DNA of 64,000 nucleotides from Cyanophora paradoxa (taxonomy: Eukaryota; Glaucocystophyceae; Cyanophorales; Cyanophoraceae), in the NCBI GenBank assembly GCA_004431415.1, contig QPMI01000569.1:62001-126000 (forward strand). The letters are read 5' to 3'. Both the position numbers and the translations under genes were made by a program. Of the stretch, positions 34,301-45,100 are shown in pieces. Every line of letters begins with the position of its first letter. Position 1 is the first letter of the stretch. Below the pieces are notes generated by a model. The model had not been told where the DNA came from, did not search any database, and worked only from the letters and a program-made list of their open reading frames with translations.

Positions 34301-34837
34301 TTTTTCACGCCCGTTCATTCAAGGTGCCGTGCGTGGCTTCGGCCGTTCTCGCGCGTTGCCCGGGTTGAATGGGCAGATAGAAGCCGTCTGCCCAAAGCGG
34401 TGGCGTGTCTGGTGGCGCCCTCGTCTTTACTGTCGGCACATTTTCAAGATGGGAGGGTCTTTTGGGGAGGTTTGATGTCCTCGGTGGGAACCCGGCGGCC
34501 TCGCCCGGGGTCTGCATCGGGGCCTGCCCCTGGGCAGTCGAGTAGTATTCTAGTCTTTCATGTTTCACGGCGCCTGCATCTCGAGTCTGCCTGACGTATC
34601 GCCGCAGGAGAAGGGCGAGTGCTCGTACGGCGACCGGTGCAAGTTCATCCACGACCGGGGCTCGTCGGCTCCCGTGCGTGCCTGCCCGGGCGTGCACACC
34701 GCGCCGCTTCGGACGCCGTCCTGACGCTCGTGCGGCAGCAGGCGAGCGCAGCGGCGAGCGCAGCAACGAGCGCAGCGGCGAGCGCAGCGGCGAGCGCAGA
34801 TGCGGCGAAAGCAGATGCACCGCCGGCGTCTTCTTGA
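31344..34837 (+). CDS. TRM1: tRNA (guanine26-N2)-dimethyltransferase with C-terminal CCCH finger
   Basis: The enzyme makes N2,N2-dimethylguanosine at tRNA position 26 using AdoMet. Exon 1 (31344-31389) encodes MSTAASSSAGPSTAP and joins exon 2 (31471-31556), VPEGFHVITEGKASILFAKK, then VVNRDLSIACIKVFDEM (from 31609), the conserved Trm1 N-terminus. AdoMet and catalytic motifs follow: LEALSASGLRAIRYWKEI (about 32090-32190), NDRDATA, VAAIRRNVVHNGL, and VDLDPYGTASPFLDGAVQAV (32575). FSIDFYVRLFFRVKTSRLA (33040) precedes a zinc-binding pair, CTGC and CGEC. An acidic Ala/Glu/Gly insert (31850-32090) splits the N-terminal part. The C-terminus adds a CCCH finger, C-x8-C-x5-C-x3-H (CRNF... CSYGDRCKFIH), as in animal TRMT1, split by a 538-base intron (34070-34607). 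A final exon at 34739 encodes an Ala/Ser-rich tail, TGA 34835-34837; without that last splice the stop would be 34724. Confidence 0.93.
34124..34490 (+). repeat. intronic repeat, copy 1 (two half-units)
   Basis: The last large TRM1 intron carries a segment that recurs 850 bases downstream (34974-35340) with no indel noticed over about 360 bases. It has two related half-units, starting CGTTCATAACAAGGTGCCG (34129) and CGTTCATTCAAGGTGCCG (34312), period 183 bases. Each half-unit has a stem GTGGC-TTCG-GCC with a TTCG loop. Copies at four positions and a hairpin suggest a dispersed element or a structured RNA. Confidence 0.8.
34739..34800 (+). repeat. 12-base tandem repeat coding for the Ala/Ser tail of TRM1
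   Basis: About five units of GCGAGCGCAGCG, slightly varied, encode SAAA/SAAT repeats in the last TRM1 exon. The unit is a multiple of three, so length changes would keep the frame. Confidence 0.75.
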
Positions 34838-35771
34838 TGTTGTGTTTTGCAGCCCCATTAGTTGTAGTCCAGGCTATACAGGTCCCTGTGCAGTTTCAAT
34901 TGAAGGTCGTCGCTTGAGTTTCGCCTTTAAGACCTCATTCCCGCAGTAGTTTTTGCAGTTTTTCACACTTTTTTATCCCGTTCATAACAAGGTGCCGCGC
35001 GTGGCTTCGGCCACCCTCGCGCGATGCCCGGGTTGGACGGGAAGAGAACGCTCCCCAGCCCAAAGCGACGGCGTTTTCCGGTTGCGCCATCGTCTTGAAC
35101 GGGAGCGATAGCCATTCCAGTTTTATCCTCCGTTGCCTTAGGAGCTCTCTTTTTTCACGCCCGTTCATTCAAGGTGCCGCGCGTGGCTTCGGCCGTTCTC
35201 GCGCGTTGCCCGGGTTGAATGGGCAGATAGAAACCGTCTGCCCAAAGCGGTGGCGTGTCTGGTGGCGCCCTCGTCTTTACTGTCGGCACATTTTCAAGAT
35301 CTGAGGGTCTTTTGGGGCGGCTTGATGTCCTCGGTGAGAACCTGGCCCCGCGGCGGCCTCGCCCTGGGGTCCGCCTGGGGCCTAGGCCTGCCCTTCGCAT
35401 GCACGTACGGGTGCCTTTCCCGTGATCGTATGATAGTAGCTCGAAGCTCGGGGCACTGCCGGGTTGAAGGGCGAGTATTACGGTACTATAGCGGCTAGTT
35501 CGGTACTCTTGACGGTACAGGGAGGGAGCGCGAGGCCTGGGCGAGTTCGGTGGCGGCGCTAGCGCACTCCATCCCACTGACGATCCCAATCGCTGACTGA
35601 TTTCGGCTGGGCATCGCTATGTATACGAACATAAATAACCCACCGTGGCACGTACACTGATCTACTAACTAGGCCTAGGGCTACTCCCGCCGGCCCCCCC
35701 GCCCGGCCGCCGCGGCGGGGCGGCGAGGGGGCCCCCGCGGCGGCGCGCCGGCCTCGGGGCCTGGCGCCCGC
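34838..35771. other. spacer between convergent TRM1 and TPR genes
   Basis: It contains the TRM1 3' flank, the second copy of the intronic repeat (34974-35340), and a short AT-richer stretch to 35680. No exon was supported. Confidence 0.6.
34974..35340 (+). repeat. repeat outside TRM1, copy 2 (two half-units)
   Basis: It is almost identical to 34124-34490 at a constant 850-base offset, with a few single-base differences (for example CCGTGCG/CCGCGCG in the second half-unit). It lies 3' of the gene rather than in its intron. Confidence 0.8.
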
Positions 35772-37549
35772 TCAGAGCTCCTCCCTCTGCTGGGGGGCGG
35801 GCTTGCCGTCGTGCCTCTCGCCGCCCTTGGGGTCCCGCCGCTGCCGGAACTTGCCGGGGCCCTTCTTGGGGCGCCCGGGGGCCCCCTTCTCCGCCGCCGC
35901 CTTCTTCCGCTCCTCCATCTTCTGCTGCCGCATCCGCTCCAGCGTGTCCTTCATCTGCCCGGCCCCCGCCCCGTCGCACGGGTACACCGCGAGGGCGGCG
36001 GGGTGCGGCACCACCTCGTCCTGCAGCTCCGACAGCTTGCCCTTGCGCTTGTACCCCTCCGCAACCTTCGCGAGCGCCTTCTGGTGACTCGGGTTGATCT
36101 TGAGAACCTGCGCGGGGTTCTGGTCACGGCTCCGGGGTACGGGCGGCCCCGCGGGGGGTGCTGGCCTCCTTGAGCGTCTCGAGGGCCTCCTCGGTCTGGT
36201 CGGCCGCCATCTGAGCGCTCCCTAGGGCGTACAGCGCGTCGGAGCTGCCCCTGGATTCGAACCCGCGCGTCGGGCGGCGTTGGCCGGCGGGCGCGCTCGA
36301 GCGCCGGCGGCGCACGGCTCGAGCTCGACGGCCTTCTGGAACGATTCGATCGCGGCGGCCGCTGCGCGCCGGGCCGGTCGGCGGCGGCGGCGGCGGCGGG
36401 GGCGGGGGCACGGCATCGCAACGCCGGGCGGGGGTACGGCGCACTGTCTCCCTTCGCGAGGAGAACGTTCCCGAGGCTGGTGTGGTACTTGGCCTGCGGC
36501 AGGGGTCGGCGGGTGACAGGCAGGGCGAGGGGGGCTCGGAGGGAGGGGAGGGGGGTAGGCGCCTTCTTCGGGCTGATGACGAGGGCGTTGCGGAGCGTCG
36601 CCTCGGACTCGTTGAGCTTGCCGAGGGCCTCCAGCACGTTCGCCAGGCTGTGGTGCGTGTCCGGGTTGCTGCGCCCCTCCCCCCCCCGTCACGCCCGCAG
36701 CAGGGGGGCGGGGGCCCCCAGGGGCGGGGGCCGGGCGGGGCACAAGGGGTCGAGGTCGACGGCCTTCTGGAGGGCCTCGTGCGCGCTCTTCCAGCGGTGC
36801 AGGCGGTGGTACGCCGAGCCCAGCGCCGCAAACGCCGTCGCCTGCACCCGCGGCGTCAGCGGCGCTTCGGGCCGGCCCCGCGCGCGCCCGGCGCCTCGGG
36901 CGGCACCTCCTCCGGGTTCTTCTTGGTCGCCTTCTCGAAGCAGTGCGCCGCCGCCCGGTACTCCCCCTCGTCCAGCATCCGGTTCCCCGCCTTGCTGCGC
37001 TCCGGCCGGTCGGGGGGCGAAGCGCGCGCGCGCGCTCCGAACTCGGAGGGGGGCGTACGCGAGGGTGTCGTAGCTCTCCTCGGCCTCCGGCACCGGGCAC
37101 ACGGCGATCTTGCCTTCCTGCCCCTCCGCGCGCTTCGGCGGCCGCTCCTTGCCGCTCTTGCGGGGCTTCCCAGACGCGTCCATCCGCCCCTTGCGCCCGA
37201 GTTCGCTCAGCTTTTCCTTCGCCGCGCGCTGGATCTTCTCGAACTGCGCCTTCTTGAAGTGCTCCGGGATGCCCTTGGGCCCTCGCTTCAGTGTGCGCCG
37301 GCCCTTGCCGGCGGAACCTTCCGAAGAGCTCCGCGCGTCGCCGGTGGCACCTCCGGCGTCTGCGTTGGCATCCTGCTGCGCTGACTGCTCGCCATTTACA
37401 CTGCCCGAGTCGCCGGACGTGGCAGAGGCCGCAGGTGCGTCGGTAGCTCCCGTCGGCGCGGACGCCGCGTCGTCCGCTTGGATCGTAACCAGCGCAGACA
37501 CGAGAAGCGCCGCTAGGAGCGCCAGAGCCGCCCAGCGGCTGGTGCCCAT
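35772..37549 (-). CDS. secreted or lumenal TPR-repeat protein
   Basis: The start ATG (37547-37549) gives MGTSRWAALALLAALLVSAL, a clear signal peptide with likely cleavage after TIQA. A Ser/Thr/Ala-rich, Asp/Glu-containing spacer leads to a basic helix (IPEHFKKAQFEKIQRAAKEK, near 37250). TPR motifs then follow across several exons: GEYRAAAHCFEKATKKNPEE (36940), ATAFAALGSAYHRLHRWKSA (36830), HHSLANVLEALGKLNESEAT (36640), YHTSLGNVLLAKGDS (36490), AIESFQKAVELEPCAA (36330) and ALYALGSAQMAADQTEEALE (36220). The C-terminus is basic (QMKDTLERMRQQKMEERKKA, then GKFRQRRDPKGGERHDG) and ends QQREEL with TGA at 35772-35774. QREEL is not a canonical KDEL-type signal, although the last four residues, REEL, are loosely similar to one. 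It is probably a secretory-pathway scaffold; the partner is unknown. Confidence 0.8.
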
Positions 37550-37813
37550 CTTTTTTTCCACTTGCAGGGGGTAGTAGATTCTCCGGTGTCCGAGAAGGAG
37601 CCCGCGAAGCAGCCGTGAAGTTCGGTTCGGGGGCTGGAGCCGGCGCGTTCTCCGTCAGCGGAGTTCATAGCGTTGCAGCCAACGTCGCGCCAACTCGCAG
37701 GGCAAACAACGGACCCCGGGGGCTCTTAGCTCCAATTTTGTGGCTTTAGCGTCAGAGGAATCGACCTGCGAAGCAGATAACCCGAGCCGCCCGCGACCCT
37801 CCTCCGAGCCCAG
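37550..37813. promoter_or_regulatory. short shared 5' spacer of a divergent pair of secretory-pathway genes
   Basis: Only 264 bases separate the ATG of the TPR gene (-) from the ATG of the type I membrane protein gene (+). Both encode signal peptides. No TATA box is evident. Confidence 0.5.
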
Positions 37814-39817
37814 ATGGCGGCAGCGCACAGGGCGCGGTGCAGAGTGTCGGCTCTGGAGGCGCTAGCATTGGCGGGTGCGAGACGCTTTGTCCGATGGTCA
37901 CGGCCCGCCGCTCAGAGTTCTTGCTCGCTCGCAGTGCTGCTCGTCGCCTGCCTCGCCCTCGGGGCGCATGCGGCGTGCATCCCCTCGACGGGCACGTCGT
38001 CAACGAGCTGCCCGTACCCGCAGTGCGAGAACGGCGGCCCGTCGCGGATCGGTTGGGAGGAGGCGGTGTCGGGCGTGATGCTCTTCGACCCGCCGGCGCA
38101 GTCCCCGCAGCCCGGGGACCTCCGCAACCTCGACTACATCGCGCGGCTCCCCATCGTCCCGCGCGAAGGCGTCTTCCCGACCGAGTTCCGCCTCACCTGG
38201 TGCGCACGCGCGAACCGCGACCGCGCCGCGGCGGCCAGCGGGGGCCGGCCGAGCTGGGCCGACGGGGCGGGGCGGGGCGCAGGAACTTCAACTTCGGGAC
38301 GGACACGGCGTCGCTGGATGTGTACTTCATCGACGACCCGTCGCTGCTGGTCAAGGACGGCGAGGCCTTCCGCCTCACGGACGAGGCGCAGAACTCGGGG
38401 AGCAACCAGATCATCACCCTCCGCGACCGCATGTTCTGCAGCTACGTCACGGGCCCCACCTCCTCCTCCGTGCGCCCCCGCCGCCCCCGGCCCCGCCCCC
38501 GCCGCAGCCGCGGGGCGACCTGACGGGCGGCGCCGGGCGCAGACCTCGTTCGAGCTGCCGATGTCGGCCTTCGACAACTCGGACTACCCGACGATGCAGC
38601 GCCCGCCCTGGTACATGTTCGCCCGCCTCAACGGCGGCACCCGCAGGTCCGCCCCGCCCGCCCGCCCCTGCTGCCGCCCCGCGCCCTGCGTTCGCCTGCC
38701 CGCCCCACCGGCCCCCGCCCGACGCGCCGGGGCAGCGTCTCGGGCGTGGCCAAGGCGCGCGTCCTCGAGGCCTGGTTCCCGAAGCTGACCTCGATCTACG
38801 CCGCGCCGATGGTGCCGGCGGCGCCCGGCTCGCGCGTCTACATCGGGGCGGTCTGCGGCCCCGCGGAGAAGTGGGGCGACGCCGGCTCGAAGCCCGAGCG
38901 CTGCGTGATGGCGTGGGCGGCGGCGGCCGGGGCGGAGCTCGTGGGGGCGAACCTGACGCTCGCCGTCTACGCCGACGCCTTCGTCGACGCCGCCGCCCGG
39001 GCCCTCCGCCCCGGCGTCTCCAACCCGACACCGGAGCGAACGCTCTCCCTCGCCCTCCCGCTCGCCGGCCAGGACCCCGCCGTCTTCCCCGCCTCCTTCC
39101 CCCGCCCGGCGGAGGAGGCGCAGGCCTCCAGGTGGCTCTCCCTCTCCGCCCCGCAGGCCCGCGGGCCCTTCCACGTCTTCGCCCAGTGGGGCCCCGGCGC
39201 CGCCCCCGCCCGGGCCGCCTCCGCGTGCGCTCGCGCCCCGGCACCCTCCCCTCCCCCGGCGCCCGCTAACCCGGGGGCGCGGCCCGGCGGGCAGGACGCC
39301 CCACGTCTACGTCCGCACCCTCTCCAAGTTCCCCAAGCCGACGGCGGCCATCCCGCCCCCGCCGCCGCCGCCGCCGGCGCCGAGCAGCGCGCCGGCGCCG
39401 GCGACGCAGACGCACCTGCAGTCGCAGACGCAGCCGCAGACCTCGCCGTCGGGGACCGACTCGGGCTCCTCGGAGGCGGCCACGTCGGCCTCGAAGCGCG
39501 AGGCGGTCATCGAGAGCGCGCCGGCGGCCTCGTCGTCGGGCGGGGGCGGCGGGGGCGGCCCGAGCACGGGCATGATCGTCGGCATCGTCGTCGGCGTGAT
39601 CGTCGTCGGCGCCGTCCTCGGCGTCTCCGGCGTCGTGCGCGCCCCGCCCCCGCTTCCTCCCCGCCCCGCCCCGCGCCGCCCCGCGCCTCACGCGCCGCCT
39701 CGGGCGCAGGTCTGCTTCCGGCGGCACGTGCTGCAGCGCCGGGACGCCCTGGGCGGCTTCGTCGGGCCCTCGGGCTTCTCCGCCTCCGCCCGCGGCCAGT
39801 CCCAGCTCGCCTTGTAG
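37814..39817 (+). CDS. type I single-pass membrane protein with unknown ectodomain
   Basis: The first ATG (37814) opens a long leader, then CSLAVLLVACLALGAHA, a probable signal sequence or anchor, followed by CIPSTGTSSTSCPYPQCENG. Ectodomain exons read FNFGTDTASLDVYFIDDPSL (38290), NSGSNQIITLRDRMFCSYVT (38390), TSFELPMSAFDNSDYP (38545), PPWYMFARLNGG, AKARVLEAWFPKLTSIYAAP (38750), GSRVYIGAVCGPAEKWGDAG and ASRWLSLSAPQARGPFHVFA (39130). A Pro-rich then Ser/Thr/Gln-rich stalk (39350-39560) leads to the membrane helix GMIVGIVVGVIVVGAVLGVS (39569). After one last intron comes a short basic/Ser-rich tail (CFRRHVLQRRDALGGF) ending SQSQLAL-like residues, TAG 39815-39817. I do not recognise the ectodomain; Cys pairs suggest an extracellular or lumenal fold. 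Confidence 0.75.
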
Positions 39818-40486
39818 CCCCCGGCCCGGCCCCCGGCGCCGGCTCGTAGGTAGCCATGTAGCGAAGTTTTACACTATTATGGGCTTAGCAGCGCTAGTCG
39901 ATCGTCATCGCCATTGTCATCGTATACATTTATCGTGGCATGTACTCGAATCTTCTCGAATTTCCTCAGTTTTCGTGAGGAGGGAGGGGCAGGGCCCGGC
40001 AGGCTCTCGGGCAGCAACCGCGGTGGGGTGGGTACGGCCGCGGTACTGCCAGGAGAAGGCAGGCCCGAGGGGCCGGGGGCGGTCAGAGTAATTGCAGAAG
40101 GAACGCGAATTTCGAACGGCATACCGTACGTAGTTAGCTCAGCGGCTATAGCTAGCTATAGATATATATAGAGGCCTATAGCGCTAGCTACTGCAGCTGG
40201 GCTAGACTTTCGTCTGCAGCAGCATGCGCAGCTGCATGGCTTTACATTTCGTCTTGTTCTTCTTCTAGATATCGATCTCGCACATATGCATGCACATGCT
40301 TTCTCGTCTCAGTTCTTACAGTAAGATAAGATTCAATTTCAAAGCTGCACTCGTACAATATATACGCGTACGTTTACGTAAACGTAAACGATTAACAGTG
40401 ATTATACATCAAGATAATTATAATACGTTTACGTTTGCGTTAGTTACGGAAATCTTCGCGCGCAGGGGCAAGCCCGGCGGTTACGA
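39818..40486. other. spacer between convergent gene ends
   Basis: This AT-richer stretch contains TA-rich blocks (40140-40180) and a set of CGTTTACG words: 40369-40390 includes a palindromic CGTTTACGTAAACG, and another ACGTTTACGTTTGCG lies near 40425. No exon is seen. Confidence 0.6.
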
Positions 40487-42140
40487 TTAGACGCCGAGCA
40501 GGCGCCGCACGCTCAACCAGGAGCTGGAGGAGGCGAACTCGATCCCGTAGCCGAGCTGCAGCGGCACAGCGGGTCAACACGCGCACAGCGCTCTCCCTTC
40601 CGGCACGCTAGTGCTGAAGGCCTCAAGGGGCGATCTTGGGACGACAAGGCGAGGCAAGGTGCGGAGCGGGCGGGCCCCGGCGTGGGGGGAGTGAGGTAGG
40701 GTTTGTGTGTGGGTGTGTGTAGGGAGGGGTGGGGGAGGGTAGGGGGGCCGTTTGCTTTTTGGGGGTCTAGGGGGTGCGGGGGTAGCTAGATAGGGGTGCG
40801 AGGTTGGAGAGGGGTGGCAGGGTTTGGGGAGGAAAGGGGGAAGGGTGGGGGTTGGGAGGAGGAGGAGGGGGGGGAAGGGGGGATGGGGATGGGGTGGGGG
40901 GGGGGGGAGGGGCGCACGGCGAGCAGGGTCTTCAGGGTGGCGTCCACAGAGGCGCGGTCCGACTTCTTCTCCCGCGCGGACATGAGCCCGTCTGCGCCCC
41001 CGGCTCAAGCGCTCCGCGGCGAGGCGGGGCGGGGCGGGGCGGGGCGGGCAGGCGTGGCGGGGGGCGGACATGGCTTCAGCAGCTCGTGCGTCTTCTTGTC
41101 GACGGTCTTCTCGCCCCACACGACGCCCTCCCTCATCTTGGAGACTGCGCCACCGGCACCGCGGGCCGTCAGATATCTCGGGCCGCGGCCGCGCGCGCCC
41201 GGGGCGCCCTCGTCGACGCCGCGCGCGGGCGCACGGGCCCAGCTGTCGTGCACGCTCTCCGCCAGCAGCTCGCGGAGCTCGTAAAGGCTGCCGAGGTCAT
41301 GCGGAGGAGAGGGGTCCCGGCGAGAGATGCGACCTCAGCAACAGAAGACCATATGCATCGACAGAGCGCGCGCTGGCCACGGCCAGACACTGACCTTGGG
41401 TTGAGCGTTCGATGCTCCGCCCCGGGGACCCACTGCAGCCCTCTCAGAAGACAGGCCTGGCGGCGCCAAGGGCAAGCGCCGGACGTGGAAGCAGGTGCGT
41501 CCTCTCACCATGAGCGTGTAGCCACCCGGCAGCAGATCCTTGAATCGTGCGTTCTCAGGATGAGGCTGCAGCGACCTGCTCGCTTTGTCCTCGTCGTTGC
41601 AACTGGACGTCGACGTGCGCGTGATCTTGTAGCCGAGCGCCACGATGATGCGCAGCAGGTAGATCACAATGTTCTGTCACAGCGCGTCAGGCGCGGGTGC
41701 GAAGCCATCGGCCAGCGGCCAGCGGCTTTGCATCGCGATACTCCGAGCGCTGCGCGCTTCTCTACCTTGTCATAGAGCTTGTCTTTCTCCTCCAGCTCCT
41801 TGTACGGGACAAGCTGAAATTGCAGTCAGAACAGGGCTATCGTCATGATCAGGCATTCGGACAAGATGTCGATCTAGAATTCGAACGAGACCGCAGCGCG
41901 GCCAAGCTGAAAGGGAAAGGCATTGCACCAGCGGGTGCTGCTTAGGGCCTTTGCTTTCGTCGTCGTTGCGCGGCCATCCGTACCTGCGAAGAAGACGCGC
42001 GCGCAGCAATCAGTGGACGGCGCTTGCGAGGGACCGCCGGGGCGCGGCTGCGCACCTGTAGCCCCTCTGGAGGCAGCCGAGGCTCCAGCGGTCGTGGATG
42101 ACCTCGCCCAGCAGCTCAATAATGTCCTCGAACGAGAAGG
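40487..42140 (-). other. two RyR (ryanodine receptor) domains encoded in tandem
   Basis: Domain 1 (42140 to about 41617) joins across introns as LLGEVIHDRWSLGCLQRGYR, YGWPRNDDESKGPKQHPL, LVPYKELEEKDKLYDK and NIVIYLLRIIVALGYKI. Domain 2 (about 41287 to 40487) joins as LLAESVHDSWALSKMREG, VVWGEKTVDKKTHELLKPY, GLMSAREKKSDRASVDATLK and LLALGYGIEFASSSW. The W, Y/WG, DD/DKK, HP/HE, LxPY, EK and LxxLxALGY landmarks of the RyR fold are all in order, and every join keeps phase. These domains occur in pairs in the cytosolic part of animal ryanodine receptors. Confidence 0.85.
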
Positions 42141-45100
42141 CTGCCGATCGCGACGTGCGAGTGCAAGAGGCCCGCGAATCAGAGCGGCGGCGGAATACGA
42201 GGGCGCGCGCGCGCACCGGGATCTCGGTCGCTGTTCTGGATCTTGTCGATCGATATCCCGCCCCAGGAGGCGACTGGCGAGTACTCCGAGATCGCCGTCT
42301 TTTCGTCCTGCCCGCGATCGCGGCGCAACAGATCTCGATGTCAGCGTTCGCGCGCACGGCAGCCGGCGCACGCCCCGCGGGCCGGGCGGCCGGCGCTGCC
42401 GACGCGGGCTGCTCGGCGGCCATTGCACCAGGGGGTCGAAGCACTCCTGGGGGAAGGAGGCCACGATGCGGACGGCCTCGTGCTTGATGTGGGCGAGCGA
42501 GTGCTGCCCCTGCCTCCCGCTCACGGAGAGGTGCCAGCTGATGACCGCCACCAGCTCGTCGAAGCGGATCGACTCCGAGGAGAGCTGCGCGCGCCCCGCG
42601 AAATCAACAAGACGCGACGGCCGCATGTACATGTGAAGGCCGCTAGCGCTGCTCGAGCTGAAGGCGGCGAGCTCGAGCGCTAGCGCGGCGGGCGCACCGT
42701 GGATGGCTGCCTGGTCTGCACGAAGCTCAGGTCCTGCAAGCACTGCTGCAGCTTGTCCGCCACCTCCAAGATCTAATCGCAACGCGGGCGACGCGCGCGT
42801 GCAACGCGGTCATGATCAGGCCAGAAGCGAGCACGGGCTTGATCGCAGGCCTAGGGCGGGGGACCGGGTCTGGCCCGCACCTCGCTGTACCCGTCCTGGA
42901 GGGCCTTCCTGCCCTCGGCCGTCCTCGGGGCGTGCAGGGGCCTGCTCTCGGCCCGTGCACCCCAGGTCACCCGCCCCTGGCTGCGCACGGAGGCGGCAGC
43001 CGCCCCGGCCGGCGCCGCGGCCTCGCGATCGAGCTCCGCCGGCGCCTGCAGCAGACCGGCGGCGTCAGAGTGCACTCGCGCGCGGGCAGCTAAGCGAAGC
43101 GCACGGGGCCCTCGCGGGCGCCGGCGCCCTCCGCGGGGGCGGGGCCGGACTCGGCGCGGCGCATCGGCTCCTGGAGCTCGCTGCTGCGCATGGCGCGGAG
43201 GAGGAGGTCGAGGTCGACGGCGAGCTCGAGGGCGCGCGCCACTTGGCCCGAGTCCTTGTCGTACTGCGCGGCGCGCGGCTCGAGGCCCGCTGGGCGCAGT
43301 CGGGGGGATGGTTCGGGGGCGAGGGCGCGCGCCTTGGAGAGCTGCTGAAGGGTCGTCTCGAGCCTGAACGCCTCCAGAAACTCTTGCTTCTGCGCGCGGG
43401 AATCCGAGGCCAGGCGAGCTCGATCACGCGGGCCGCGCCGCGCCGCGCCGCGCGCGGAGCGAGCGCACGTCGCTCTGGCGGTCGCGGGACTTCTTCGCGA
43501 GCCGGCTGACGATCTTCTCGATCTCGTCGTCGTCGAGGATCGGGTCCGGCAGGTCGAGCCGGAACGCGCGCGTGAACCTTCGGGATCGGGACGCGCGCGC
43601 GTCAGCCGCTCGTCGCGGAGCGTGCACAGCCGATGCGCTTGTTTGCAGACCAGCTGAAGCGGGTCGGGGGATCCCCCGCCTGCGGCTCGCCATCCGCTCG
43701 CTGCCCGTCGACCGGGAGTGTCTGCCCTCGCTTGGCGAAGCCCGACACGGGATTGAAGCGACCAGCGCCCATCTCTCGGAGAAGGGAGGCCGACCTGCTC
43801 GGGGACAGATTATAGTTATCTCAGCCGTTTGTGGCGGCGTCAATGCCTTCAAGCTTAAGCTGCTGCAATTGAGAATTCGAAATAGCGCTAGAAACTTAGT
43901 TAAATGTGTTTACCGGCCGAATCGAAAGAAGGAAGGCAAGACAAGCTGAAACAGGACCTGGGCGCGAAAAAGAAATAAGTGTTCGTAATGGAACGAGGGG
44001 GCACATGCACAGGCGACGAGCAGTGGCGAACCCGGGGGTACGCGATGCTCGGCGGGATTCGAAGGCGCATGAGGGGGTGCAGCTGCGGCCGCAAAGGAGT
44101 CCGCGTCCGCTGCTCGTGTGCATTTCACAGAAAACAACGTCCGCGCACCAAAACATTCGCCGGCTCGTCTCGACCCGACTCTTCTCCTCTCGCCTCATTT
44201 TCCTTCGGCTTGCCCAGCACCTGACGCAAATTTAGAAGAGCCCGCGTACACAGTGTCGCGGGCGAAATCTAAGGCTGGACAAAATCTCCTAAACACGCAC
44301 GCGCCGGGCTCCTAAAGCCCTCACGCTGTCCGTCCGAAGCTCTCATGATCAGATCATATGATCCGATCAGACGGCTCAGACATATGAAAAGCGAGCCACT
44401 GGATTCGAACCCGAGTCTCTAAATACGCCGAAGCGAACTGCCGGAATTGAACCCGGGTCTCTACGAACGGCAAATTCTAAGGCTGCAGCCGCCTAAGATT
44501 TCGCCCGCGACAACAGCAATGTCCGTGCGCAACGGAGGAATTGAACGTAAACGTGCCTTGAGAACAACGTAGAAGCCCAGCGGTTTCACCCTCACTTGCA
44601 AGACTTGCGCGAGAAGGCGCTTTTGGCCCACCCCAACAAAACGCTTGAGCCCGTGCCATGCTCGCGCCCTAAGACTTGCCGAGCCCTCCGCAACGGGGTC
44701 GTCCACGTACTGCAGAGGAGAGTTCAGCTCGCGCCGCTGCACGAAGGTTTCGTAAGACCGCGCCTCGAGATACACGACGTCGCCTTGCGTCAGCATCTTG
44801 AAAACAAACCGCTTGAACTCCTCCTCCCCGCTGCGAGTTCGAACGAGAATTTGGTAATTTGGTTTCCTAGAAGTTGCAAGTGCACTGATCGAGGGGGAGA
44901 AGCGCACTGGGCTTCGCCCTCCACGGCGGCCTTGATGACGGTCTGCTGCCGCGGCAAGGCGAGGGCGGACCTGCCCCCGAACCCCGCCTGGCTTCCAACC
45001 TCTTTCCAAGGACCCGGCAGATCGAACTTCAGCTGAGAGCATTAACGACGCGGGGGCCGAGTTTCAATGAATCGATCAACCTCGAACGCAATTTCGAGCT

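Noticed and set aside
34608-34724. TRM1 ending at TGA 34722-34724
   Set aside because: A phase-0 intron (34674-34738) with the window's usual CTGAC...CAG end gives a longer tail; the shorter end is kept only as an alternative.
44395-44470. A minus-strand tRNA gene
   Set aside because: Two B-box-like T-arm words are present, but the T stems have mismatches and no matching 5' acceptor strand, D arm or anticodon arm can be folded.
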